From positions 372,001-436,000 of the forward strand of contig NZ_QVIO01000002.1 in NCBI RefSeq assembly GCF_003416895.1: DNA of 64,000 nt, written 5' to 3'. The position numbers were made by a program, and so were the translations under genes. Positions 8,378-16,623 of this stretch are shown in pieces; the stretch's first letter is position 1; every line of letters starts with the position of its first letter. The notes under the pieces were generated by a model. It was not told the origin of the DNA, did no database searches, and was given only the letters and a program-made list of their open reading frames with translations. The stretch is from Duganella sp. BJB476. GTDB lineage: Bacteria; Pseudomonadota; Gammaproteobacteria; Burkholderiales; Burkholderiaceae_D.

Positions 8378-9178
8378 TCAGCCGAAGCGACCGGTGATGT
8401 AATCCTGCGTCTCTTTGCGCGCAGGATTCATGAAGATCTGGTCGGTCTCGCCGAACTCCACCAGCTCGCCCAGGTACATATAGGCGGTGTAGTCGGAGCA
8501 GCGTGCCGCCTGCTGCATATTGTGGGTGACGATGGCGATGGTGTAGTCCTGCTTCAGTTCGCTGATCAGCTCTTCCACCTTCGAGGTCGAGATCGGATCC
8601 AGCGCCGAGGTCGGCTCGTCCAGCAGCAGCACGTCCGGCTTCACGGCGACGCCGCGCGCGATGCACAGGCGCTGCTGCTGGCCGCCCGACAGCGACAGGC
8701 CGGACTTGCTCAGCTTGTCCTTGACCTCGCCCCACAGCGCGGCCTTCTTCAGCGCCCATTCGACGCGCTCGTCCATCTCGCCTTTCGACAGGTCTTCATA
8801 CAGGCGCACGCCGAAGGCGATGTTGTCGTAGATCGACATCGGGAACGGGGTCGGCTTCTGGAACACCATGCCGACCTTGGCGCGCAGCATGTTGACGTCC
8901 TGGCCGTCTTCCAGGATGTTACGGCCGCGGTACATGATCGAACCCTCGGCGCGCTGGCCAGGATACAGGTCGTACATGCGGTTGAGCGTGCGCAGCAGGG
9001 TCGACTTGCCGCAGCCCGAAGGACCGATGAAGGCCGTGACCTGCTTTTCGTGCACGTCCAGATTGACGTTGGTCAGGCTCTGGGTTTTACCGTAGAAAAA
9101 ATTCAGGCCCGAAATCTCGATGGTTTTACGTTTGCCGTTGGCGGCTACCACATTCTCTTGGCTCAGTTGCGTATTCAT
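8378..9178 (-). CDS. pstB: Phosphate ABC transporter ATP-binding protein PstB
   Basis: ATPase of the high-affinity phosphate importer. Walker A is GPSGCGKST at residues 52-60, followed by the Q-loop [16 protein letters not shown], the signature LSGGQQQRL, Walker [14 protein letters not shown] and the switch histidine in IVTHNM. The [10 protein letters not shown] segment and [10 protein letters not shown] are PstB-specific. Length 266 is slightly above the E. coli protein because of about 18 extra N-terminal residues; an internal start is possible but nothing in the sequence demands it. Confidence 0.98.
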   Translation of the reverse strand: MNTQLSQENVVAANGKRKTIEISGLNFFYGKTQSLTNVNLDVHEKQVTAFIGPSGCGKSTLLRTLNRMYDLYPGQRAEGSIMYRGRNILEDGQDVNMLRAKVGMVFQKPTPFPMSIYDNIAFGVRLYEDLSKGEMDERVEWALKKAALWGEVKDKLSKSGLSLSGGQQQRLCIARGVAVKPDVLLLDEPTSALDPISTSKVEELISELKQDYTIAIVTHNMQQAARCSDYTAYMYLGELVEFGETDQIFMNPARKETQDYITGRFG

Positions 9179-9213
9179 TGTTGATCGCTTTTATCAGATT
9201 TTGATATTCGGGT

Positions 9214-10071
9214 TTAATTCGGGACTTTTTGGCTGAACAGGGTGCGCGAGATGATGTTCAGCGCCAGCACGCTGAAGGTCACCAGCAGCGCGCCGCCCCA
9301 GGCCAGCTCGCGCCAGTTGTCGTACGGGCTCATGGCGAAGCCGTAGATCACCACCGGCAGGTTGGCCATCGGCGCGTTCATGTCGGCGCTGAAGAACTGG
9401 TTGTTCAGCGCGGTGAACAACAGCGGCGCGGTCTCGCCGGAGATGCGGGCCACGGCCAGCAGCACGCCGGTGATCACGCCGGCCTTGACGGCGCGCAGGC
9501 GCACCATCATCGCCACTTTCCAGCGCGGCGCGCCCAGCGCGAAGGCTGCTTCCAGCAGGCTGTTGGGTACCAGGCGCAGCATATTGTCGGTGGTGCGCAC
9601 CACGACAGGCACCGCGATCAGCGCCAGCGCCACCGAACCGGCATAGCCGGAATAGTGCTTGGCGGTGGCCACGTACATGGCCCAGACGAACATGCCGATC
9701 ACGATCGACGGCGCCGACAGCATGATGTCGGTGACGAAGCGGGTCACCGCCGCCACCTTGTTTTCTTCGCCGTATTCGGCCAGGTAGATGCCGGCCAGGA
9801 TGCCGATCGGCGTGCTGATCACGGTGGCCAGGCCGACGATCATCAGCGAGCCGACGATGGCGTTGATCAGGCCACCGCCTTCGCTGCCCGGCGCCGGCGT
9901 GGTCTGGGTGAACAGGTTGACGCTCAGCGCGCCGAAGCCCTTGACCGCCAGCGTGATCAAAATCCACGCCAGCACCAGCAGGCCGACCGACATCGCCGCC
10001 ACGGACAGCGCGATACCGATGCGGTGCGTCAGCAGGCGCTTGCGATAAACCGGATTGATGACTTGATTCAT
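9214..10071 (-). CDS. pstA: Phosphate ABC transporter permease PstA
   Basis: One of the two inner-membrane permease subunits of the Pst importer. The 285 residues contain six predicted membrane helices. The EAA-type cytoplasmic loop that docks PstB is visible as LEAAFALGAPRWKVAMMVRLRAVKAG. The motif PLLFTALNNQFFSADMNAPMANLPVVIY is characteristic of PstA. The start codon overlaps the pstC stop by one base (TAATG), so PstA and PstC synthesis should be coupled. Confidence 0.97.
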   Translation of the reverse strand: MNQVINPVYRKRLLTHRIGIALSVAAMSVGLLVLAWILITLAVKGFGALSVNLFTQTTPAPGSEGGGLINAIVGSLMIVGLATVISTPIGILAGIYLAEYGEENKVAAVTRFVTDIMLSAPSIVIGMFVWAMYVATAKHYSGYAGSVALALIAVPVVVRTTDNMLRLVPNSLLEAAFALGAPRWKVAMMVRLRAVKAGVITGVLLAVARISGETAPLLFTALNNQFFSADMNAPMANLPVVIYGFAMSPYDNWRELAWGGALLVTFSVLALNIISRTLFSQKVPN

Positions 10072-11117
10072 TATTTGACGCCTTCCTTGCGAGACATGCC
10101 GGCCAACATCAGCTTGGCGGCGGACAGAACGATAAAGGTGATCACGAACAGGATCAGTGCCAGCGCGAACAGCGAGGACACATGCAACGGCGTGTCGGCT
10201 TCGGCGAATTCATTGGCCAGGGTCGAGGCGATCGAGTTACCCGCCGCGAACAGCGACCACGACAGCTTGTTGGCGTTGCCGATGACGAAGGTCACGGCCA
10301 TGGTCTCGCCCAGCGCGCGGCCCAGGCCCAGCATGACGCCGCCGACCACGCCGGTCTTGGTGTAAGGCAGCACGATCTTGCGCACCACTTCCCAGCGGGT
10401 GCAACCGAGGCCGTAGGCCGATTCCTTCAGCACTGCAGGCACGATCTCGAACACGTCGCGCATCACCGAGGAGATGAAGGGGATGATCATCACCGCCAGG
10501 ATCAGCGCGGCGGTCAGGATGCCGATGCCCATGGTCGGGCCGCTGAAGAACTGGCCGATGATGGGCAGGTGGCCGACGGTGTTTTTCAGCAGCGGCTGCA
10601 CGTAGTCGCCGAACAGCGGCGCGAACACGAACAGGCCCCACATGCCGTAAATGATGGACGGCACGCCGGCCAGCAGCTCGACCGCCGTGCCCAGCGGACG
10701 GCGCAGGCCGGCCGGGCAGATCTCGGTCAGGAACAGGGCGATGCCGAAGCTGACCGGGAAGGCGATCAGCAGCGCGATGCCGGAGGTGGCCAGGGTGCCG
10801 ACGATGGCGATCAGGGCGCCGTACTTGTCGTTGACCGGATCCCACTCGACGGTGGTGATGAAGGCCGGGCCGAATTCCTTGAAGGCCGGCCAGGCGCCCA
10901 CCATCAGCGAGATGATGATACCCAGCAGCACCGCCAGCACGGACAGCGCGAACAGCATGGTGGTCTTGTGGAAGATGAAATCCTGGATGCGCTGGTTGCG
11001 CATGGTGCGGTGCATGGCCTGGGTTGAGGCCTGCTCGGCTGCCGCGAGGGCGGCGGTGGCGGTCTGCATGGCCGGCTCCGATTTGTTCAGTGGCGTGGAA
11101 GTGATATCAGCGCTCAT
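10071..11117 (-). CDS. pstC: Phosphate ABC transporter permease PstC
   Basis: Second permease subunit of the Pst importer, 348 residues. A hydrophilic N-terminal tail of about 50 residues precedes six membrane helices. The PstC signatures are [23 protein letters not shown] and the EAA loop [42 protein letters not shown] is the segment that pairs with PstA. It is separated from pstS by about 110 bases holding two strong hairpins, which may set its expression below that of pstS. Confidence 0.97.
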   Translation of the reverse strand: MSADITSTPLNKSEPAMQTATAALAAAEQASTQAMHRTMRNQRIQDFIFHKTTMLFALSVLAVLLGIIISLMVGAWPAFKEFGPAFITTVEWDPVNDKYGALIAIVGTLATSGIALLIAFPVSFGIALFLTEICPAGLRRPLGTAVELLAGVPSIIYGMWGLFVFAPLFGDYVQPLLKNTVGHLPIIGQFFSGPTMGIGILTAALILAVMIIPFISSVMRDVFEIVPAVLKESAYGLGCTRWEVVRKIVLPYTKTGVVGGVMLGLGRALGETMAVTFVIGNANKLSWSLFAAGNSIASTLANEFAEADTPLHVSSLFALALILFVITFIVLSAAKLMLAGMSRKEGVK

Positions 11118-11140
11118 ATTGTTGTCTCGTGGATGGTAGC

Positions 11141-11174
11141 TAGCCTGCGGCTCCCGGTCGGGAGGCGCAGGCTA
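11141..11174 (-). terminator. Stem-loop 1 between pstS and pstC
   Basis: Inverted repeat with 15-base arms (11141-11155 and 11160-11174), 14 of 15 paired, and a 4-base loop. It lies just downstream of pstS in the direction of transcription. There is no U-run, so it is more likely an RNA-stabilising or attenuating hairpin than a full terminator. Confidence 0.6.
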
Positions 11175-11180
11175 ACCCCC

Positions 11181-11213
11181 TCGCCGCCCGCGCTTGCTGC
11201 TGCGCGGCGGCGA
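11181..11213 (-). terminator. Stem-loop 2 between pstS and pstC
   Basis: Second GC-rich inverted repeat: arms 11181-11193 and 11202-11213, 12 pairs with one bulged base and an 8-base loop. It is only about 13 bases past the pstS stop codon and 6 bases from stem-loop 1. The pair would form a 3' cap on pstS mRNA and partly block read-through into pstC. Confidence 0.55.
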
Positions 11214-11226
11214 AGGGAAGTCCGGA

Positions 11227-12273
11227 TTAGTAGATTGCCTTGCCCGATGCGTCTTTCAGGTTGGTTTTCCAGGCATCCTGGACCAGCTTGACAACCGATG
11301 CTGGCAGTGGAACGTAGTCCAGTTCGGTAGCAGCGGCGCCACCGTTTTTGAAGGCCCAGTCGAAGAACTTGATGACTTCCTTGCCTTTGTTGGCGTCAGC
11401 CTGAGCTTTGTGCATCAGGATGAAGGACACGCCGGTGATCGGCCACGAGTTCTTGCCGGCCTGGTCGGTCAGCACCACGCCGAAGCCTGGGGTCTTGGTC
11501 CACTCGGCGCTGGCGGCGGCGGCTTTGAAGAAGTCGTCGTCAGGCTGCAGGAAGTTGCCGTCCTTGTTTTTCAGCTGGGTGTGCGACATCTTGTTTTTCT
11601 TGGCGAAAGCCCACTCGACGTAGCCGATCGAACCCTTGATGCGCTGCACGTTGGCGGCGACGCCTTCGTTACCCTTGCCGCCCACGCCGACGATCCATTT
11701 CACGGCGGTGCCGGAACCGATCTGGCTCTTGAAGGTCGGGCTGGTTTTCGACAGGTAGTCGGTGAACAGGAAGGAGGTGCCCGAACCGTCGGCGCGGTGC
11801 ACCACGGTGATTTCATCGGCTGGCAGCTTCACGCCTGGGTTCAGCGCGGCGATGGCAGCGTCGTTCCACTTGGTGATCTTGCCCAGGTAGATGTCGGCCA
11901 CGACCGGACCGGTCATCTTCAGCTGGCCTGGGGTGATGCCGTCCAGATTGACCACGGTGACCACGCCACCCATGATGGCTGGGAACTGCATCAGTCCTTC
12001 AGCATCCAGCTCTTCAGCTTTCAGCGGCATGTCCGACGCGCCGAAATCGACGGTCTTGGCTTTGATCTGCTTGATACCGGCGCCCGAACCGACGGACTGA
12101 TAGTTCAGGCCGTTGCCGGTGGCGGCTTTGTACGACTCGGCCCACTTGGCGTAGATCGGGTAAGGGAAGGTGGCGCCGGCGCCGGTCATATCGGCGGCGT
12201 GGGCGGCGGACGAGAAGGCCATGACAGCCGTAACGCCTACTACCAGGGAAGAGAACAGTTGTTTCAGTCGCAT
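11227..12273 (-). CDS. pstS: Phosphate-binding periplasmic protein PstS
   Basis: High-affinity periplasmic phosphate receptor feeding PstCAB. The 348 residues start with a signal peptide cleaved after about residue 26 (AFSSAAHA|ADMTGAGATFPYPIYAKW). Phosphate-site motifs are present: GAGATFPYP, SVGSGAGIKQIKAKTVDFGASDMPL and HRADGSGTSFLFTDYL. Length and motifs match the E. coli type throughout. It is first in the seven-gene operon and is preceded by a Pho box and -10 element with correct spacing, so PhoB-dependent induction is expected. Confidence 0.98.
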   Translation of the reverse strand: MRLKQLFSSLVVGVTAVMAFSSAAHAADMTGAGATFPYPIYAKWAESYKAATGNGLNYQSVGSGAGIKQIKAKTVDFGASDMPLKAEELDAEGLMQFPAIMGGVVTVVNLDGITPGQLKMTGPVVADIYLGKITKWNDAAIAALNPGVKLPADEITVVHRADGSGTSFLFTDYLSKTSPTFKSQIGSGTAVKWIVGVGGKGNEGVAANVQRIKGSIGYVEWAFAKKNKMSHTQLKNKDGNFLQPDDDFFKAAAASAEWTKTPGFGVVLTDQAGKNSWPITGVSFILMHKAQADANKGKEVIKFFDWAFKNGGAAATELDYVPLPASVVKLVQDAWKTNLKDASGKAIY

Positions 12274-12311
12274 ATCAAGTCCTTTTGTTATGACAGGTTA
12301 GGATGCTGCGC

Positions 12312-12345
12312 AGTCTACCGGGGCAATATGACAGGTTTATGACAT
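12312..12345 (-). promoter_or_regulatory. Pho box and -10 element of pstS
   Basis: Read on the reverse strand, 12345-12328 is ATGTCATAAACCTGTCAT, two direct CTGTCAT-like repeats separated by 4 bases. One base differs from the consensus half-sites. TAGACT (12317-12312) starts after a 10-base gap, where PhoB promoters place the -10 hexamer because the box replaces the -35 element. The pstS start codon is about 40 bases further on. Confidence 0.85.
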
Positions 12346-12481
12346 GACCGAAATATGTCAAAAATAGTTATTCCACCCCGAAAACAGCGCCCTCTCCCTC
12401 TGAGAACAGGCCATGGTGCCAGCATATATTACGCCCATCCTGTCATAATCGGCGCGTCATCCAAGTCATTTATGACAGAAG

Positions 12482-12515
12482 ATGTCACGGACTTGTCATA
12501 TTTCTTCTTTACACT
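12482..12515 (+). promoter_or_regulatory. Pho box and -10 element of ppk1
   Basis: 12482-12499 reads ATGTCACGGACTTGTCAT, two CTGTCAT-like repeats (5/7 and 6/7 matches) 4 bases apart. TACACT (12510-12515) starts 10 bases after the box, the same geometry as on the pstS side. The ppk1 start is 62 bases downstream. The box is weaker than that of pstS. Confidence 0.7.
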
Positions 12516-12577
12516 GTTGCATCATTCTTCCGCAATACAGGATAGAATGAGATTAACTGCAAAGTGAACAAAAAGAC

Positions 12578-14674
12578 ATGAAGCCTGACTTGCATGCTGA
12601 AGTAAATAAGAACTCCGCGTTCCTGGACCGCGAGCTGTCGCAACTGATGTTCAACCGGCGTGTACTCGCGCAGGCCGAGGACAAGAGCATCCCTTTATTA
12701 GAGCGGCTGCGCTACCTGTGCATCGCCAGCAGCAACCTGGACGAGTTCTTCGAAGTGCGCGTGGCCAGCCTGCTGGCGGCCGGCAGCGTCGAAGGTTCGC
12801 TGTCCAACCACCCGGCGCTGGTGGCGACGCTGTCGCGCATCAGCAATGAATGCCACGCGCTGGTGACCCACCAGTATGAAATCCTCAACCAGGAAGTACT
12901 GCCGCAGCTGGCCGCCAACGGCGTGCACCTGGTGCGCCACAACGAGCGCAACGAAGCGCAGCGCGCCTGGGTCAAGGAATACTTCGACACCGAAGTGCGC
13001 CCGCTGCTGACGCCGATCGGCCTCGATCCGGCCCACCCCTTCCCGCAAGTCGTTAATAAGAGTCTCAACTTCATCGTCTCGCTGTCCGGCAAGGACGCCT
13101 TCGGCCGCGGCACCGCCATCGCGATTGTGAAAGCGCCGCGCGTACTGCCGCGCGTGATCCGCCTGCCCGACCATTTGTCGAAAAGCGGCGGCGTCTCGTT
13201 CTGCCTGCTCTCGTCCATCATCCACGCCCACATCTCCGACCTGTTCGCCGGCCGCGAGGTGATCGCCTATTCGCAGTTCCGCGTCACCCGCGATTCCGAT
13301 CTGTGGGTCGACGAGGACGAGGTCAAGAACCTGCGCCAGGCGCTCAAGGGCGAATTGCAGGGCCGCCAGTTCGGCACCTCGGTGCGGCTGGAAGTGGCCA
13401 AGAACTGCCCGCCGGAACTGTCGCAGTTCCTGCTCGACCAATTCGGCCTGCACCAGAGCCGGCTGTACGCGGTCAACGGCCCGGTCAACCTGGTGCGCCT
13501 GACCGAGATCATGGACCACGTCGACAACCCGGCGCTGCGCTTCCCGCCGTTCTACCCGGGCATCGCGCAAAAGCCGGGCAGCCCGGACATCTTCGCCGCC
13601 CTGCGCGACGGTGACATCCTGCTGCACCACCCCTACCAGACCTTCCAGACGGTGATCGACTTCATCCGCAGCGCCGCGCTCGACCCGGCCGTGGTGGCGA
13701 TCAAGCAGACCATCTACCGCACCGGCATGAACTCGGACCTGATGGAATCGCTGATCCTGGCCGCGCGTTCGGGCAAGGAAGTGACCGTGATCGTCGAGCT
13801 GAAGGCCCGCTTCGACGAGGAAGCCAACATCAACTGGGCCGACAAGCTGGAACAAGCCGGCGCCCAGGTGGTGTACGGCGTGGTCGGCCTGAAGACCCAC
13901 GCCAAGGTGGCGCTGGTGATACGCCGCGAGGACAACAAGCTGCGCTTCTACGCCCACCTCGGCACCGGCAACTACCACCCGACCACCACCAAGTTCTACA
14001 CCGACTTCGGACTCTTGACCTGCCATCCCGGCATCAGCCAGGAGGTCAACGAAGTGTTCATCCACCTGACCAGCCTGACCAAGCCGCACCGGCTCACGCA
14101 CCTGTGGCTGGCGCCGTTCGCGCTGCACAACGAGATCATCAAGGCCATCCGCAACGAAGCGCGCATCGCCCGCGCCGGACGGCCAGGACGGATTATCGTC
14201 AAGATCAACGCGCTGGTCGACGAGTCGGTGATACGCGCGCTGTACGCGGCCTCCAAGGACGGCGTCAAGATCGACCTGATCGTGCGCGGCGCCTGCATGC
14301 TCAAGCCGGGCGTGCCGGGACTGTCGGAAAACATCAAGGTGCGCTCCATCATCGGCCGCTTCCTCGAGCACAGCCGCATCTACTACTTCCGCAACGACCT
14401 GGCGCACGACGTCATGCTGGCCAGCGCCGACTGGATGAGCCGCAACCTGTTCCGCCGCATCGAGGTGGCCTTCCCCATCCTCGACAAGGCGCTCAAGCGC
14501 CGCGTGCTGACGGAAGGACTGAATCCTTATTTAAAGGATAATATGAACGCGTGGGAGCTGGAAGCGGACGGCCACTACCAGCGCCGCAAGGCGCGCGGCA
14601 AGCAGCTGCCCTACAGCGCCCAGCAGCACCTGATGGAAACGCTGGGCATGCCCGGCGCCCATCTGGGAGAATAA
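12578..14674 (+). CDS. ppk1: Polyphosphate kinase 1
   Basis: Makes polyphosphate from ATP, reversibly; peripheral membrane enzyme of 698 residues. All four PPK1 domains are present: N domain from FLDRELSQLMFNRRVLAQ, the head domain, and the two phospholipase-D-like C domains. Catalytic His441 lies in GLKTHAK and the second conserved His598 in HSRIYYF; both sit six residues later than H435 and H592 of E. coli, so the core aligns without gaps. Mg/ATP residues in AIKQTIYRTG and GTGNYHPTTTKFYTD are kept. The ribosome-binding site is weak. It faces pst across a shared Pho control region. No exopolyphosphatase gene is adjacent. Confidence 0.98.
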   Translation: MKPDLHAEVNKNSAFLDRELSQLMFNRRVLAQAEDKSIPLLERLRYLCIASSNLDEFFEVRVASLLAAGSVEGSLSNHPALVATLSRISNECHALVTHQYEILNQEVLPQLAANGVHLVRHNERNEAQRAWVKEYFDTEVRPLLTPIGLDPAHPFPQVVNKSLNFIVSLSGKDAFGRGTAIAIVKAPRVLPRVIRLPDHLSKSGGVSFCLLSSIIHAHISDLFAGREVIAYSQFRVTRDSDLWVDEDEVKNLRQALKGELQGRQFGTSVRLEVAKNCPPELSQFLLDQFGLHQSRLYAVNGPVNLVRLTEIMDHVDNPALRFPPFYPGIAQKPGSPDIFAALRDGDILLHHPYQTFQTVIDFIRSAALDPAVVAIKQTIYRTGMNSDLMESLILAARSGKEVTVIVELKARFDEEANINWADKLEQAGAQVVYGVVGLKTHAKVALVIRREDNKLRFYAHLGTGNYHPTTTKFYTDFGLLTCHPGISQEVNEVFIHLTSLTKPHRLTHLWLAPFALHNEIIKAIRNEARIARAGRPGRIIVKINALVDESVIRALYAASKDGVKIDLIVRGACMLKPGVPGLSENIKVRSIIGRFLEHSRIYYFRNDLAHDVMLASADWMSRNLFRRIEVAFPILDKALKRRVLTEGLNPYLKDNMNAWELEADGHYQRRKARGKQLPYSAQQHLMETLGMPGAHLGE

Positions 14675-14716
14675 ACGGAGCGGGATCTTTTTTCGCAGGT
14701 CGTTCAGGAGAAAAAC

Positions 14717-15184
14717 ATGGATCTCATATTGTGGCGGCATGCCGAGGCCGAGGACGCGGAACCCGGCATGTCCGATCTGGAGCGCGAGCTGACCGTCAAG
14801 GGTCTGAAGCAGGCGCGCCGCATGGGCCAATGGCTCGATTCCCAGCTGCCCGACAGTTGCCGCATCCTGTGCAGCCCGGCCGTGCGCACCTTGCAGACGG
14901 CCGAAGCGCTGGGGCGCAAGTTCAAGATCCACACCGACCTGGCGCCCGGCGCCGACGCCTCCGACATCCTCAAGGCCGTCAACTGGCCGGGCAACAAGGA
15001 TTCGGTGCTGGTGGTCGGCCACCAGCCGACCCTGGGCCAGCTGGCCTCGCTGTTGATGACGGGCGACGACCTGGAGTGGGATATCCGCAAGGCCAGCGCC
15101 TGGTGGTTTTCCCAGCGCGACCCCGGCAACGCCATGAGCGTCTACCTGAAAGCGGTGATGGCGGCCGACCTGGTGGTGAAATAA
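14717..15184 (+). CDS. sixA: Phosphohistidine phosphatase SixA
   Basis: Histidine-phosphatase superfamily enzyme of 155 residues that removes phosphate from phosphohistidine proteins; in E. coli it acts on the nitrogen phosphotransferase NPr. The catalytic RHA motif is at the N-terminus (MDLILWRHAEAED), a second arginine in ILCSPAVRTLQTAEAL, and the second catalytic histidine in VLVVGHQPTLGQLAS. AGGAG precedes the start. It lies 42 bases after ppk1 and is probably co-transcribed, an arrangement that would put it under PhoB control. Confidence 0.93.
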   Translation: MDLILWRHAEAEDAEPGMSDLERELTVKGLKQARRMGQWLDSQLPDSCRILCSPAVRTLQTAEALGRKFKIHTDLAPGADASDILKAVNWPGNKDSVLVVGHQPTLGQLASLLMTGDDLEWDIRKASAWWFSQRDPGNAMSVYLKAVMAADLVVK

Positions 15185-15207
15185 ACGGAAAATACGCTGC
15201 GTAGAGC

Positions 15208-15235
15208 TTGTAAAGCGGCAACCATCTGCTAAAGT
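15208..15235 (+). promoter_or_regulatory. Candidate sigma-70 promoter for the 38-residue peptide
   Basis: TTGTAA (15208-15213) and TAAAGT (15230-15235) are separated by 16 bases, 30 bases upstream of the start codon of the small gene. Matches to consensus are 4/6 and 4/6. Confidence 0.4.
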
Positions 15236-15265
15236 TTAATCGTAACAACTTGAGGGAGGGTTACC

Positions 15266-15382
15266 ATGTTCACCTTGCTCACGATGGGGATCTTCGGAGG
15301 GATGATCGCCTTGGTAGTGTATGAATTGATCGAGGAAATGCGCGGCAGCAAACACAAATTGGTCGACCGCTATCACGAATAG
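15266..15382 (+). CDS. Small single-pass membrane protein, 38 residues
   Basis: Short but convincing gene: GAGGGAGGG lies 6 bases before the ATG and a plausible promoter lies upstream. The peptide has one hydrophobic segment (FTLLTMGIFGGMIALVVYEL) followed by a charged tail (IEEMRGSKHKLVDRYHE), giving a probable single-pass inner-membrane topology with cytoplasmic C-terminus. It ends 20 bases before a strong hairpin. I do not recognise a family and assign no function. Confidence 0.65.
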   Translation: MFTLLTMGIFGGMIALVVYELIEEMRGSKHKLVDRYHE

Positions 15383-15403
15383 CTACCGCTTCATTGAAGC
15401 AGA

Positions 15404-15426
15404 AATCGGCGCCGCTGGCGCCGATT
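15404..15426. terminator. Bidirectional terminator
   Basis: Perfect 10-base inverted repeat AATCGGCGCC / GGCGCCGATT with a 3-base loop, between the convergent 38-residue gene and the polyamine-binding protein gene. The flanking T-runs are short in both directions. Confidence 0.7.
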
Positions 15427-15431
15427 GTCGT

Positions 15432-16544
15432 TTACAGGCCAGTCTTGAACTTGGTGTAGATGCGGGTAATGTTGCGGCGAATATCAGCCGGCACCGCTTC
15501 CGGCGCGGCCATGCGTTGCTTGTCCGCGTCCGACAGGAACACCGTCTTGTTGCCGGCGATATCCTTGCGCACGAACTTCAGGCTGGCCGAGTTCGGATTG
15601 GCGTAGAACACCTTGTTGGTCAGGCTGGCATGCACCTCGGGACGCATGATGTAGTTGATCCACAGGTGGGCGTTGTTCGGATGCGGCGCGTCGGCCGGGA
15701 TGGCCATGGTGTCGAACACCAGCGCGGCCGAGGTCTTCGGCACCAGCACCTCGATCACATTGCCGTTCTTGGCGTCGATCGCGCGCTGGCGGGCGATGTT
15801 GATGTCGCCGGACCAGCCCAGCGCCACGCACACCGCGCCGTTGGCCATGTCGTTGATATAGCCCGACGAGCTGAACAGCGTCACATTCGGGCGGATCGCC
15901 TGCAGCAGCTTGCCCGCCTCGGCGTAGTCGGCGGCGTTCTTCGAGTAGGCCGGCTTGCCCAGGTACAGCAGCGCGGCCGGCAGCACCTCGGACGGCGAGT
16001 CGAGGAAGGACACGCCACACGACTTCAGCTTGGCCGCGTATTTCGGATTGAAGATCAGGTCCCAGGCGTTGTCCGGCATCGGCATGCCGCCCAGCGCGGC
16101 CTTGACCTTGTTGACGTTGATGCCCACCGTGGTATAGCCCCACAGCCAGTCGACCAGGTATTCGTTGTTCGGATCGATGCCGGCCAGCTTGGCCTGGATC
16201 GCCGGATCCATGTTTTTCAGGTTGCTCAGCTTGGATTTATCGAGCTTGCGCAGCAGCTTGCCGTCGATTTGCAGGCGCGCCCATTGCGCGGTCGGCACCA
16301 CGATGTCGTAGCCCGACTTGCCGGCGGCCAGTTTGGAATTGAGGATTTCGTTGTTGTCAAACAGGTCATAACGGACCTTGATACCGGTTTCTTTTTCAAA
16401 GTTTTTGACGGTATCGTCGGCGATATAGTCCGACCAGTTATAGATGTTGAGGACTTTTTCCTCTTGCGCCTGGGCCGCTACCTGCCCCGCGCCCGCCATC
16501 AAGCCAGCCGCCACCAACGCCGCACCAACGAACTTCCCTGCCAT
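15432..16544 (-). CDS. Polyamine ABC transporter substrate-binding protein (PotF/PotD-like)
   Basis: Periplasmic binding protein for putrescine or spermidine. The ATG at 16544 is preceded by GGAGGGG; the longer TTG frame is not needed. The 370 residues begin with a signal peptide (to about residue 25, VAAQAQ), then the family signature KVLNIYNWSDYIADDTVKNFEKETGI. Polyamine-pocket segments YDIVVPTAQWARL, LVDWLWGYTTVGIN, FLDSPSEVLPAALLYLGK and ALGWSGDINIARQRA match PotF. No ATPase or permease genes are adjacent, so the transporter must be encoded elsewhere or the protein serves another one. Confidence 0.92.
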   Translation of the reverse strand: MAGKFVGAALVAAGLMAGAGQVAAQAQEEKVLNIYNWSDYIADDTVKNFEKETGIKVRYDLFDNNEILNSKLAAGKSGYDIVVPTAQWARLQIDGKLLRKLDKSKLSNLKNMDPAIQAKLAGIDPNNEYLVDWLWGYTTVGINVNKVKAALGGMPMPDNAWDLIFNPKYAAKLKSCGVSFLDSPSEVLPAALLYLGKPAYSKNAADYAEAGKLLQAIRPNVTLFSSSGYINDMANGAVCVALGWSGDINIARQRAIDAKNGNVIEVLVPKTSAALVFDTMAIPADAPHPNNAHLWINYIMRPEVHASLTNKVFYANPNSASLKFVRKDIAGNKTVFLSDADKQRMAAPEAVPADIRRNITRIYTKFKTGL

Positions 16545-16623
16545 AGCCCCTCCGAGTGGAATCAATCACAAGCCGTGATGATCGGGCATAGCCAGTTTCG
16601 ACGCAAGGAATTCGTTAGAAATA

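Larger units (their letters stand above)
12274..12577. promoter_or_regulatory. Divergent pstS / ppk1 control region with Pho half-sites
   Basis: This gap of 304 bases holds two full Pho boxes (listed separately) and further copies of TGTCAT or its complement: around 12288-12296, 12340-12345, 12355-12360, 12439-12446, 12465-12469 and 12472-12478. The region is AT-rich compared with its surroundings. I infer that PhoB occupies several sites here and drives both directions. Confidence 0.7.

Noticed and set aside
12698..14407. Minus-strand open frame of about 569 codons opposite ppk1
   Set aside because: Low-complexity Val/Ala/Gln/His translation without motifs; ppk1 is unambiguous.
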